DNA of 64,000 bases, taken from Candidatus Flexicrinis affinis (GTDB lineage Bacteria > Chloroflexota > Anaerolineae > Aggregatilineales > Phototrophicaceae). Both the position numbers and the translations under genes were made by a program. The stretch is taken from NCBI GenBank assembly GCA_016716525.1, contig JADJWE010000009.1, positions 434,001 to 498,000 of the forward strand. The letters run 5' to 3'. Shown here piece by piece: positions 26,259 through 33,721 of the stretch (the stretch's first letter is position 1; every line of letters begins with the position of its first letter). The notes under the pieces were generated by a model. The model was not told where the DNA came from, ran no database searches, and saw only the letters and a program-made list of their open reading frames with translations.

Positions 26259-29200
26259 GCCCGGCGAATCCCATTCTCGAACAAGCGTAGGCCGCTGTAC
26301 CCATGCACACGCTGCGGGTGCTGCCACGGGAAGATATGGTTCTCCGGATGCGGCATCAATCCGAACACGTTGCCTTCCGGATTGCACAGCCCGGCGATGG
26401 CGTCGATCGACCCGTTCGGATTCTCCGGATAGTCGCTGCCGCCGTAGGTCAGCGCCGCCAGTCCGTCCTCCCACAGCCGTTCGCGGGTCGCCTCGTCGGC
26501 GACCATCACGCGGCCTTCGCCGTGCGCGATTGGCGCGTGGATCGGTTCTTCGAGGCCTTCGGTAAAGAGGCACGGACTGTCCAGGTTAGCGTGCAGCGTC
26601 ACCCAGCGGCACTCGAACCGCCCGCGCTCGTTATAGGTCAGCGTGACCGAGCGGGCGCCGCCGTCCCATGCGTGACCCGGCAGCAGGCCGGATTTCACGA
26701 GGGTCTGGAAACCGTTGCAGATGCCGAGCACCGGTTTGCCGGCACGCACGAACTCTTCGATGCCAGGGATGCGTTCGCGCAAGTCGAGCGCCCACAGCAC
26801 GCCCGCGCCGAGGTCGTCACCGTAGCTGAAGCCGCCGGGGATCACCAGCATGGCGTAGTCGCGCACGTGGCGCTCGCCCCGTACAAGCTGGTTCACGGTG
26901 ACGATTTCCGGGGCACCGCCGGCAAGTTCGCAGGCCAGCGCGGCGTCGCGGTCGCGATTGGTGCCGGTGGCGTGCAGGAGGAGGATGGGTTTGGGACGGA
27001 TGTGCAGCCCCTCACCCCCTAGCCGGGAAGCCCTCACCCCTCGCCCCTCTCCCTCAGGGAGAGGGGAATCTGGCACGGCGTTGGTGGGAGGTTTCGGGGC
27101 GCGATTTATGGTTCGAATACAGGTCTCCGCGATGGAGGCAAGCGTCTCACGGGTCTGATTGAAGACCTGCTCGTTCGAGAAGCGAAGGACGATATACCCC
27201 AACGCTTCGATATCGTGCTGGCGATCGTTATCGGCCTCTTGGCGGTCAGCATGGATAGGACCGTCCACTTCGACGATCGTCCGTGCCTCGTAGCAAAGGA
27301 AGTCCGCCACATAGGTTGTGCGCGCGATGGGATGTTGGCGGCGGAACTTCAAGCCGCCGAGCCTGCGATTACGCAGACACTCCCACAGCATATCCTCGGC
27401 CCGTGTCTCACGCTGGCGAAGGTCACGCGCGATGTACACCATCGCTTGCGACGCCATATCGCGAAACTCCGGGTCCGGCATGCCGGGATCCCCTCTCCCT
27501 GAGGGAGAGGGGGCGGGGGTGAGGGCTGAGTTGGTTTGCGGGGTGAGGGGCGCTGCGCCCCATGCCGCCGCCAAGACCTCCACGGCAATCGACTCGCCGA
27601 CGAGGACGAGCGAGTCGCCACCCACCGTGCCGATACGCGCCGCATGCACTCCCATCACCGCCTCAAAGTCCGCCGCGAGCGCGGGATCGACCGCGACGAC
27701 GATGCGGCCCTGCGACTCGCAGAACAGCGCGTCGGGGTCGCTGTCGACGAGCTGAATCTCCGCGCCGATCTGCCCGCCGATGCACATCTCGGCCAGCGCG
27801 ACGCCCAGACCGCCTTCGCTGCAATCGTGCGCGGCTGTGACATAACCCGCGCGCATGGCGCGGTGCAGCAGACGATACCGTTCGACCGCGTCGCGCACAG
27901 GCTGCGGGACGATTCCGCTGTCGCCGGTGAGTTCTTCGTACAGGCTCCCGCCAAGCTCGTCCGGCTCGGTCTCACCGATCAGATAGACGAGGTCGCCGGC
28001 ATGCTTGAAGTCGCTTGTGACGGTTTCCTCGGCATCCGGTACGATGCCCAGCGCAGAGATCACAAGCGTGCCGGGGATACTGTGCCGTTCGCCGTCCAGC
28101 CCGATGTATTCGTTGTTCAGGCTGTCTTTGCCGCTGACGAACGGTGTCCCGTACGCCAGCGCCGCGTCATAGCACCCCTGCGCGCAGCGCACGAGCGACC
28201 CGAGCCGGTCGGGGAGCTGCGTGTTGCCCCAACTGAAGTTGTCGAGGATGGAGATGGTGTCGGGATCGCTGCCGACGGCGACGGCGTTGCGCACCGCCTC
28301 GTCGACCGCTGCCCATGCCATTGCGTACGGATCAAGCGCGGTGTACTGCGGGCACAGCCCGACAGATAGAGCGATGGCGCGGGGGATCGGTTCCCCTCTC
28401 CCTGAGGGAGAGGGGTTAGGGGTGAGGGTGTCCTGCGGCACGATCACCGCGGCATCGCCGGGGCCCGCGCCACGTCCGACCAGCGGCTTGATCGCCGTGC
28501 CGGTGCCGACCTCATGGTCGTAGCGGTGGATGACGTCGGCCTTACTGCGAATGGTGGGGTGGGCGAGCAGGGCGAGGAGGGTGGCAGCAATAACCCCCTC
28601 TTCCCCTGACCCCCTCTCCCTCAAGTGGAGAGGGGGAAATGCAGCGCGGCGAATCGTATTGAGAACGTGGTTGAGGCGAAGCTCTACGTCTTCAGCAGTT
28701 ACCCGAACAAATCGAATTCCAGTTTCCTCGATGATTTCCTGCCGAAGGCGATCTGCTTCGACTTGTTCGTCGTGTATCGATCCGTCCACCTCGATCGCGA
28801 GCATCAATTCCGGACAGTAGAAGTCAAGCACGAAAGCGCCAATCGCCTGCTGACGGCGAAACTTGAGGCCGGCGAACTGCTTACGCCGTAGAGCTTGCCA
28901 TAGAATGTCTTCGCTCCGGGTTCGTTCCTTGCGCAACGTCCGCGCGATTTCCAACATTACTTTCTGAAAGCGTTCAGGAACAGCAATCTGCCGTTCCGGC
29001 CTTTGAGCGAAGTCACGGGCACGGTTCCGTCTCTTCGCCTCTTGAGGACCAGATCCGCCACCCGAGTCGGCGTGGGTTTCTCCCCCTCTCCCATTGAGGG
29101 AGAGGGGGTCGGGGGGAGAGGGGGCTTCCCACTCCGCCGCCAACTCCCGCCGCGGGATGCCGCCGTGCAGGAACGCCATGCTGACGTTCCCGACCGGCTT

Positions 29201-30901
29201 ATCGCCGTAGAACAGCTCGAGCTGACCGGTCGGCGCGAAGGTGCCGATGGCGACGGCCTCGACATCGTGGGCCGCGCATATGGCGGTAAATGCGTCCCAG
29301 TGGGCCGGCGGAACCGCCAGCACCATGCGCTCCTGCGCCTCGCTTAGCCAGATTTCCCACGGCCGCAGACCCGGGTACTTGAGTGGTACGTCGGCAAGCT
29401 GTACGCGCGCGCCGAGGTCTTTGCCCATCTCGCCCACCGCGCTGGAAAGCCCGCCGGCGCCGCAATCGGTGATGGCCGTGTAAAGTTGAGCATCACGCGC
29501 CTTGAGCACGACCTCTTGTACCTGCTTTTCGGCGATCGGGTTGCCGATCTGCACCGCGCCGCCGGAAAGCTGGGCGGTCGACGTGTCCATCTCCATGCTG
29601 CTGAACGTCGCGCCGCGCAAACCGTCCCGGCCGGTACGTCCGCCGATCACGACGATCAGGTCGTTGGGCTCCGCTTCGGTGCGGTGCGATCCGCGCGGGA
29701 CCAGCCCGACGCATCCGGCGAAGACCAGCGGATTGGCCGTGTAGCCGGGATGATAATGCACCGCGCCGTTGACCGTCGGGATGCCCATCTTATTGCCGTA
29801 GTCTTCGATGCCGTGGACGACGCCTTCGATAATCCGGCGCGGGTGCAAGACGTTGTGCGGCAGCGCGTCCATCGGTGTGTCGGGCAGGCCGAAGCACAGC
29901 ACGTCGGTATTGGCGATCGGGCGCGCGCTGACGCCCAACACGTCGCGGATCACGCCACCGGCGCCGGTGTTTGCCCCGCCGAACGGCTCCAGCGCGGATG
30001 GGCGGTTGTGCGTCTCGACCTTGAACGCCACGTCGAATTTGTCATCGAAGGCGACGATCCCGGCGTTGTCGACGAACGCCGAGCGCACCCACGGCTTGGC
30101 AAGTTGGTCGGTTGCCGCGCGGATGTACGTCTTGAGCAGGCCGTCGATCTCCTGCGTGACCGGTGGACTGTGCGGCGATGCGCCGTGCGCCGGACCGGTG
30201 TAGGTGATTTTGGCGCGGAACGTCTTGTGGACGCAGTGTTCCGACCACGTCTGCGCGAGCATCTCGAGTTCGGCGTCGGTCGGGTCGCGTACGATTTCCT
30301 CGTAGTAGGCCTGGATCGCGCGCATCTCATTGAGATCGAGCGAGAGCCGCCGGTCTTTGCTCAAGTTGAGCAGGGCATCGTCGGAGAGCCCGCGGACGGG
30401 GATCGTCTCGACCGTGTCGTCGGTGGGCTGGACCGCGACAAACGGCGCGCTGATCGCCGTACCGAGGCTGACGCGGTGGATGACAGTGTTGACCAGCACC
30501 CCGCGCGCGATGGCGTCGATATCGGAGTCGGTCAGGTCGCCGGAGAGTTCGTAGCGTTCACCGGTGGCAGCTTGCTCGACGGGCACGCCGATCAGGCCCG
30601 CCGCGTGCTTCAGGCTGTCGGCGACGGCGTCGGTGACTCCCGGGAGCAGCGTACGCTCGACCAAGCGCGTGCCCTCCATCGCGGGCGATACACCCAGTGT
30701 GTACGTTTCGGTCACCGGATCGGTGAGCAGTGCACCGGCGAGTCGATGTGCGCCGTCATCCGTGAGCGTGCCGGATACAAAAAACAGCCGCGTGACAGTG
30801 CACGCGGTGAGGGTGGGGAAGCCGAGTTGGTGTGCAGCGTCGACAAGACGACGATTGCTGGAGGGAATGCGCGGACGAACCTCGATACGGGTGATCTGCA
30901 C
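26255..30901 (-). CDS. purL: Phosphoribosylformylglycinamidine synthase, PurL-PurQ fusion with two in-frame DUF559 insertions
   Basis: One 1548-codon frame starts at GTG 30901 (AGGGGG upstream). Residues 1-170 are PurS-like. The first synthase half spans about 180-590 ('TWSEHCVHKTFRAKI', 'FKVETHNRPSALEPFGGA'). Then come a DUF559 insertion (about 593-770), the second half (about 771-1125), a second DUF559 insertion (about 1126-1291) and PurQ glutaminase (1300-1548). PurQ has its Cys in 'VLGICNGFQTL' and His/Glu in 'LMPHPENH'. A bare repeat adds about 15 residues at 824-838. Known catalytic motifs are intact and there is no stop. Without insertions the length would be about 1190, normal for such a fusion. 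It makes FGAM from FGAR, glutamine and ATP. Whether the inserted domains stay in the mature enzyme is unknown. Confidence 0.95.
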   Translation of the reverse strand: MQITRIEVRPRIPSSNRRLVDAAHQLGFPTLTACTVTRLFFVSGTLTDDGAHRLAGALLTDPVTETYTLGVSPAMEGTRLVERTLLPGVTDAVADSLKHAAGLIGVPVEQAATGERYELSGDLTDSDIDAIARGVLVNTVIHRVSLGTAISAPFVAVQPTDDTVETIPVRGLSDDALLNLSKDRRLSLDLNEMRAIQAYYEEIVRDPTDAELEMLAQTWSEHCVHKTFRAKITYTGPAHGASPHSPPVTQEIDGLLKTYIRAATDQLAKPWVRSAFVDNAGIVAFDDKFDVAFKVETHNRPSALEPFGGANTGAGGVIRDVLGVSARPIANTDVLCFGLPDTPMDALPHNVLHPRRIIEGVVHGIEDYGNKMGIPTVNGAVHYHPGYTANPLVFAGCVGLVPRGSHRTEAEPNDLIVVIGGRTGRDGLRGATFSSMEMDTSTAQLSGGAVQIGNPIAEKQVQEVVLKARDAQLYTAITDCGAGGLSSAVGEMGKDLGARVQLADVPLKYPGLRPWEIWLSEAQERMVLAVPPAHWDAFTAICAAHDVEAVAIGTFAPTGQLELFYGDKPVGNVSMAFLHGGIPRRELAAEWEAPSPPDPLSLNGRGGETHADSGGGSGPQEAKRRNRARDFAQRPERQIAVPERFQKVMLEIARTLRKERTRSEDILWQALRRKQFAGLKFRRQQAIGAFVLDFYCPELMLAIEVDGSIHDEQVEADRLRQEIIEETGIRFVRVTAEDVELRLNHVLNTIRRAAFPPLHLRERGSGEEGVIAATLLALLAHPTIRSKADVIHRYDHEVGTGTAIKPLVGRGAGPGDAAVIVPQDTLTPNPSPSGRGEPIPRAIALSVGLCPQYTALDPYAMAWAAVDEAVRNAVAVGSDPDTISILDNFSWGNTQLPDRLGSLVRCAQGCYDAALAYGTPFVSGKDSLNNEYIGLDGERHSIPGTLVISALGIVPDAEETVTSDFKHAGDLVYLIGETEPDELGGSLYEELTGDSGIVPQPVRDAVERYRLLHRAMRAGYVTAAHDCSEGGLGVALAEMCIGGQIGAEIQLVDSDPDALFCESQGRIVVAVDPALAADFEAVMGVHAARIGTVGGDSLVLVGESIAVEVLAAAWGAAPLTPQTNSALTPAPSPSGRGDPGMPDPEFRDMASQAMVYIARDLRQRETRAEDMLWECLRNRRLGGLKFRRQHPIARTTYVADFLCYEARTIVEVDGPIHADRQEADNDRQHDIEALGYIVLRFSNEQVFNQTRETLASIAETCIRTINRAPKPPTNAVPDSPLPEGEGRGVRASRLGGEGLHIRPKPILLLHATGTNRDRDAALACELAGGAPEIVTVNQLVRGERHVRDYAMLVIPGGFSYGDDLGAGVLWALDLRERIPGIEEFVRAGKPVLGICNGFQTLVKSGLLPGHAWDGGARSVTLTYNERGRFECRWVTLHANLDSPCLFTEGLEEPIHAPIAHGEGRVMVADEATRERLWEDGLAALTYGGSDYPENPNGSIDAIAGLCNPEGNVFGLMPHPENHIFPWQHPQRVHGYSGLRLFENGIRRA
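27029..27527. mobile_element. DUF559 cassette at the PurL/PurQ junction, about 499 bp
   Basis: The left end is AGCCCTCACCCCTCGCCCCT followed by CTCCCTCAGGGAGAGGGGAAT. The right end, read on the minus strand, is AGCCCTCACCCCCGCCCCCT followed by CTCCCTCAGGGAGAGGGGAT. These are nearly perfect terminal inverted repeats of about 45 bp with an internal palindrome. The interior encodes, in frame with purL, a DUF559 domain with 'GGLKFRRQHPIA', 'YVADFLCYEARTIVEVDG' and 'IHADRQEADNDRQ', including the D...ExD nuclease-like core. A further outer inverted pair (CAGCCCCTCACCCC / CAGCGCCCCTCACCCC) lies just outside each end. Confidence 0.85.
28391..28430. repeat. Solo palindromic repeat inserted in frame in purL
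   Basis: TTCCCCTCTCCCTGAGGGAG continues AGGGGTTAGGGGTGAGGGTG. This is a single end-repeat of the DUF559 cassettes, without a gene. On the coding strand it reads 'LTPNPSPSGRGE'. It lies between 'GPGDAAVIVPQ' and 'AIALSVGLCPQYT', which are normally close together in PurL. Confidence 0.8.
28594..29125. mobile_element. DUF559 cassette between the two PurL synthase halves, about 532 bp
   Basis: The left end CCCCCTCTTCCCCTGACCCC continues CTCTCCCTCAAGTGGAGAGGGGGA. The right end, read on the minus strand, is CCCCCTCTCCCCCCGACCCC then CTCTCCCTCAATGGGAGAGGGGGA. The interior encodes, in the purL frame, a DUF559 domain with 'FAGLKFRRQQAIGAFVLDF' and 'LAIEVDGSIHDEQ'. It is a paralog of the domain in the 27029-27527 cassette but clearly diverged, so it is not a recent local duplication. 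Its flanks read 'ELAAEWEAP' and 'VIAATLLALLAHP' in PurL. Confidence 0.85.
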
Positions 30902-31008
30902 CGTATGAACCCCCTGAACGTGCGGCGGATTTCAGCGCACAACGTTACATGAGAATGGCCGCAGTGAGTACCCTGGAATGCCCGCCGACGTGTCGATTCC
31001 CAGCCTGT

Positions 31009-31557
31009 CTATGCCGTGAGTTGACGTTTCATGTACACCGCGACCTCTCCGTCGGTGAGGTCGTTATTCGTGTACAACGAGACGTCGACGGCCTCGATCC
31101 GAAATCCGACTCGCCGGTAGAAGCGAATCGCCGGCACGTTGGTGTTCTGCGTCTCTACGATCATCGTGCGGCACTCGACGGTTGTGGCTCGTTGCGCCAG
31201 CGCCTCGATCAGCGCCCGTCCAATACCGCGCCCCCGATGCGCCGGGACGACATGCAGTTCGTGAATCCAGAACGTGCGATTCCACAGATGGACGTCTGCC
31301 AGCCCGATACCGGCCAGCACATCCCCATCATACGCGCCGAACGAGTGGCCATCGCGCACGATGGCGTCGTAGTAGTCCCGATCTTCGAGGTCGAACCGTT
31401 TGACATATGGCGCGGGCAGCGGCTCGAGGTCAAGCTGGAACATCACGCGGTCGTCGGACTCGTGCCACGTCACCCGATACACCCCATCCGACTCGTAGCC
31501 GGTGATGACGTGTCGAAGCGCGTCGCGGTCGATCGAAGTCAGCGGCTTGACGTTCAC
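31009..31557 (-). CDS. GNAT-family N-acetyltransferase
   Basis: The 182-residue protein has the GNAT acetyl-CoA core: beta-strand 'TFWIHELHVVPAHRGRGIGRALI' (Arg/Gln-x-x-Gly-x-Gly pyrophosphate loop), 'CRTMIVETQNTNVPAIRFYRRVGF' and 'IEAVDVSLY'. The substrate is not apparent. It lies about 107 bp upstream of purL on the same strand; that spacer shows no promoter I can defend. Confidence 0.88.
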   Translation of the reverse strand: MNVKPLTSIDRDALRHVITGYESDGVYRVTWHESDDRVMFQLDLEPLPAPYVKRFDLEDRDYYDAIVRDGHSFGAYDGDVLAGIGLADVHLWNRTFWIHELHVVPAHRGRGIGRALIEALAQRATTVECRTMIVETQNTNVPAIRFYRRVGFRIEAVDVSLYTNNDLTDGEVAVYMKRQLTA

Positions 31558-31691
31558 GGCCAGAACTCCCAGCGATTCAATGCGTAGTTGACTCTACGGC
31601 GAGATTGGCCGCGGCGTCAAACTCGGTGATGGGTCGCAGGCCGGGACTGCGCGTTACACTACACCCGTTCAGAATCGACGGGGAGGCGGAC

Positions 31692-32219
31692 ATGGACGAT
31701 GAATCCAAGGCGGGCATCTGGCGGCAGTTCGGCGCGGTCATCGATTATCTGGAACGCACCGTCACGGCTTGCCCCGACCGGCTGTGGCGCCATTCGATGT
31801 GGGACACCGGCGCGAAAAGCCCGGTCTTTTCGGAGGTGTGGTACGTCGCCTATCACGCGATGTTCTGGCTCGACCTGTACCTCACCGGCAGCGAAGACGG
31901 GTTTGTGCCGCCCGCGCCGTTTACGCTGATCGAGCAATATGACGACGGCCCGCTGCCGGAGCGCGTTTACACGAAGGTCGAACTGCTGGACTATCTGCGC
32001 GGCTGTCGACAGCGATGCAAGCAGACAATCCGGTCGCTGACCGGCGAGATGGCGCAGCGGCGCTGCTGGTTCCCGTGGGGCGAACCGACCTTCCTCGAGC
32101 TGCTGATCTACAACCTGCGCCACGTGCAGGAACACGCCGGACAGATCAACCTGATGCTCGGGCAACACGGCGTGCAGACCGCCGACTATCCGACATGGAG
32201 TAGAGACCCACTTGCGTAG
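31692..32219 (+). CDS. DinB-like metal-binding four-helix protein
   Basis: The 175-residue protein starts at ATG 31692 directly after GGGGAGGCGGAC, a strong ribosome-binding site. It has four predicted helices with metal-ligand histidines in 'YVAYHAMFWLDLYL' and 'YNLRHVQEHAGQINLML' (HxxxH), the pattern of DinB/YfiT-like proteins. Family members often act as thiol-dependent transferases; the reaction here is unknown. It converges on a lipoprotein gene with 6 bp between the stops. Confidence 0.82.
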   Translation: MDDESKAGIWRQFGAVIDYLERTVTACPDRLWRHSMWDTGAKSPVFSEVWYVAYHAMFWLDLYLTGSEDGFVPPAPFTLIEQYDDGPLPERVYTKVELLDYLRGCRQRCKQTIRSLTGEMAQRRCWFPWGEPTFLELLIYNLRHVQEHAGQINLMLGQHGVQTADYPTWSRDPLA

Positions 32220-32225
32220 ATGCGG

Positions 32226-32714
32226 CTAATCCCCGCGCTGCAGCACGAACGACAGCGACGTATCGGTCACCGTAATCGACGTGACTTCAAACACGCGGAC
32301 GGTTCGCTGCAAGCGGGCATTCAGCTTGTCCGCCAGCTTGGTGGCGAAGTCCATCAGCGCGTCGTCAGCGTTGGGCAAGCCGTCGATCGCGACCGACTCG
32401 ACCGTAATCTCAAGCCGGTTGTTCGTGACGGTCGGACGGAAGCTGATCGAGCCACTCACAGTCGCCCCGCTGCCGTCCCGGCGAACATGCTCGCCATTGA
32501 CCACGATCAGCCCGGGCTGCAGGTCGACGGACGGGTTGCGCAGCAGAGGATTGGATTGTGCAGCAAGTGCTTCGGCGATCACGTCGTTGATGTCCGACTC
32601 CTGCAATGTGACCGATACGCTGCGGCTTTGCGGGTCAATGGTGATCTCACCGCGCCGACAGCCCGTCAGCAGGAAGACAGAGGCGACGGCAAGCACTAGT
32701 ACGGCCTTGAACAT
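32226..32714 (-). CDS. Lipoprotein of unknown function
   Basis: The 162-residue protein has a lipoprotein signal ('VLAVASVFLLTGCRRG', lipidated Cys at about 19). It then has a beta-rich region with an internal helix ('DALMDFATKLADKLNARLQ'). The pattern loosely recalls LmeA/DUF2140-like lipid-binding proteins ('LEITVESVAIDG'), but I do not recognise it with certainty. It lies between DinB-like and aquaporin genes, in the opposite orientation to both. Confidence 0.7.
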   Translation of the reverse strand: MFKAVLVLAVASVFLLTGCRRGEITIDPQSRSVSVTLQESDINDVIAEALAAQSNPLLRNPSVDLQPGLIVVNGEHVRRDGSGATVSGSISFRPTVTNNRLEITVESVAIDGLPNADDALMDFATKLADKLNARLQRTVRVFEVTSITVTDTSLSFVLQRGD

Positions 32715-32874
32715 GGTTCTTCCTCAGGGTTCGAGCGCCGAACACGGGCGCAACTGCCATTAGTATCGCGGGAGAATTTTGCCAGAGTGCGTCCGATGTG
32801 CAAACTCCTTGCAAACCGTACTCCCAACCGGGGATAATCCCGCTACATCAGGTGCGTATGCAAAGGACACCGCC

Positions 32875-33546
32875 ATGGACCGTTCGGACGTGAAGGCATT
32901 GCTTGCTGAATTGTTGGGCACATTTACGCTTGTTTTTGTGGGTGCGGCCAGCGTGACGATCGCGCCGCAATTTGGCGTGACGGTCCCGGCGTTTGCGCAC
33001 GGGTTGGCCGTATTGACGATGGCGTTCTTCTACGGGCCGATCAGCGGCGGGCACTTCAACCCGGCAGTTACGGCGGGTTTCCTCGCCGTGGGGAAGATTA
33101 GCGTGTCGAAGGCTGTGCAGTATTGGGTTGTGCAGTTGATCGGCGGCATTATCGGCGGCCTGTTGGTTGCGGCCCTGATGAACACCGGCGCGGCCGACTT
33201 CAACTACGGGCAGACGCTCGGCTCGATCGACCCGGCCGACTTCCGCGTGATGGCGCTCGAAGCGGTGCTGACGTTCTTCCTCGTCACCGCAATCTTCCAG
33301 TCGGCGGTGTTTGGACGCGCGGGGGCGTTCGCGCCCATTGCAATTGGCTTCACACTGACGATCGCCATCCTCGCCGGTGGCCCGTACACCGGTGCGTCGC
33401 TGAATCCGGCGCGCACGATTGGCCCGGCGCTTGCTGCGGGCGACCTGAGCTACATTCTCCCGTACATCATCGGGCCGGTGGTCGGCGGCGTGGTGGCGGC
33501 CCTGCTGCACGCCTTCCTGCTGGGGCCGGACGAAGAGAAGAGGTAG
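32875..33546 (+). CDS. Aquaporin / MIP-family channel
   Basis: The 223-residue membrane protein starts at ATG 32875 after AAAGGACA. Six membrane segments and both half-helix motifs are present: 'SGGHFNPAVTAGF' (first NPA, about 64) and 'TGASLNPARTIGPAL' (second NPA, about 180). The Arg after the second NPA is the selectivity-filter Arg. The short loop E and overall length favour a water channel over a glycerol facilitator, though this is not certain. Confidence 0.94.
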   Translation: MDRSDVKALLAELLGTFTLVFVGAASVTIAPQFGVTVPAFAHGLAVLTMAFFYGPISGGHFNPAVTAGFLAVGKISVSKAVQYWVVQLIGGIIGGLLVAALMNTGAADFNYGQTLGSIDPADFRVMALEAVLTFFLVTAIFQSAVFGRAGAFAPIAIGFTLTIAILAGGPYTGASLNPARTIGPALAAGDLSYILPYIIGPVVGGVVAALLHAFLLGPDEEKR

Positions 33547-33573
33547 CAGGCGAGAAACTCTTCACAACAACAC

Positions 33574-33603
33574 AAACGGCCTCGCGACATTTCGGGGCCG
33601 TTT
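33574..33603 (+). terminator. Hairpin downstream of aquaporin gene
   Basis: AAACGGCC (33574-33581) pairs with GGCCGTTT (33596-33603) across a 14-nt loop, 28 bp past the aquaporin stop. No U-run follows, so it is a weak or factor-assisted terminator candidate. Confidence 0.4.
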
Positions 33604-33721
33604 GCACAGTGGGTAGGCGCCGCCCTGTCCGGGATTGCCGTTCCCGTGGCTGAACGTGGAACTCCAAGCACGGTTGGCATGCGGCGTGCCGAATAGGAGT
33701 GTTTCGTGTCATAATCTCGGC

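Noticed and set aside
27029..29125. Inteins as an explanation for the PurL insertions
   Set aside because: No Cys/Ser start, no terminal His-Asn and no splicing blocks are present; the ends are palindromic DNA repeats instead.
26255..30901. purL as a pseudogene because of insertions
   Set aside because: The frame is open throughout and catalytic motifs of PurL and PurQ are intact; lengths outside the insertions are normal.
29486..30952. Plus-strand frame of 488 codons opposite purL
   Set aside because: It mirrors the conserved synthase half of PurL and has no domain pattern of its own.
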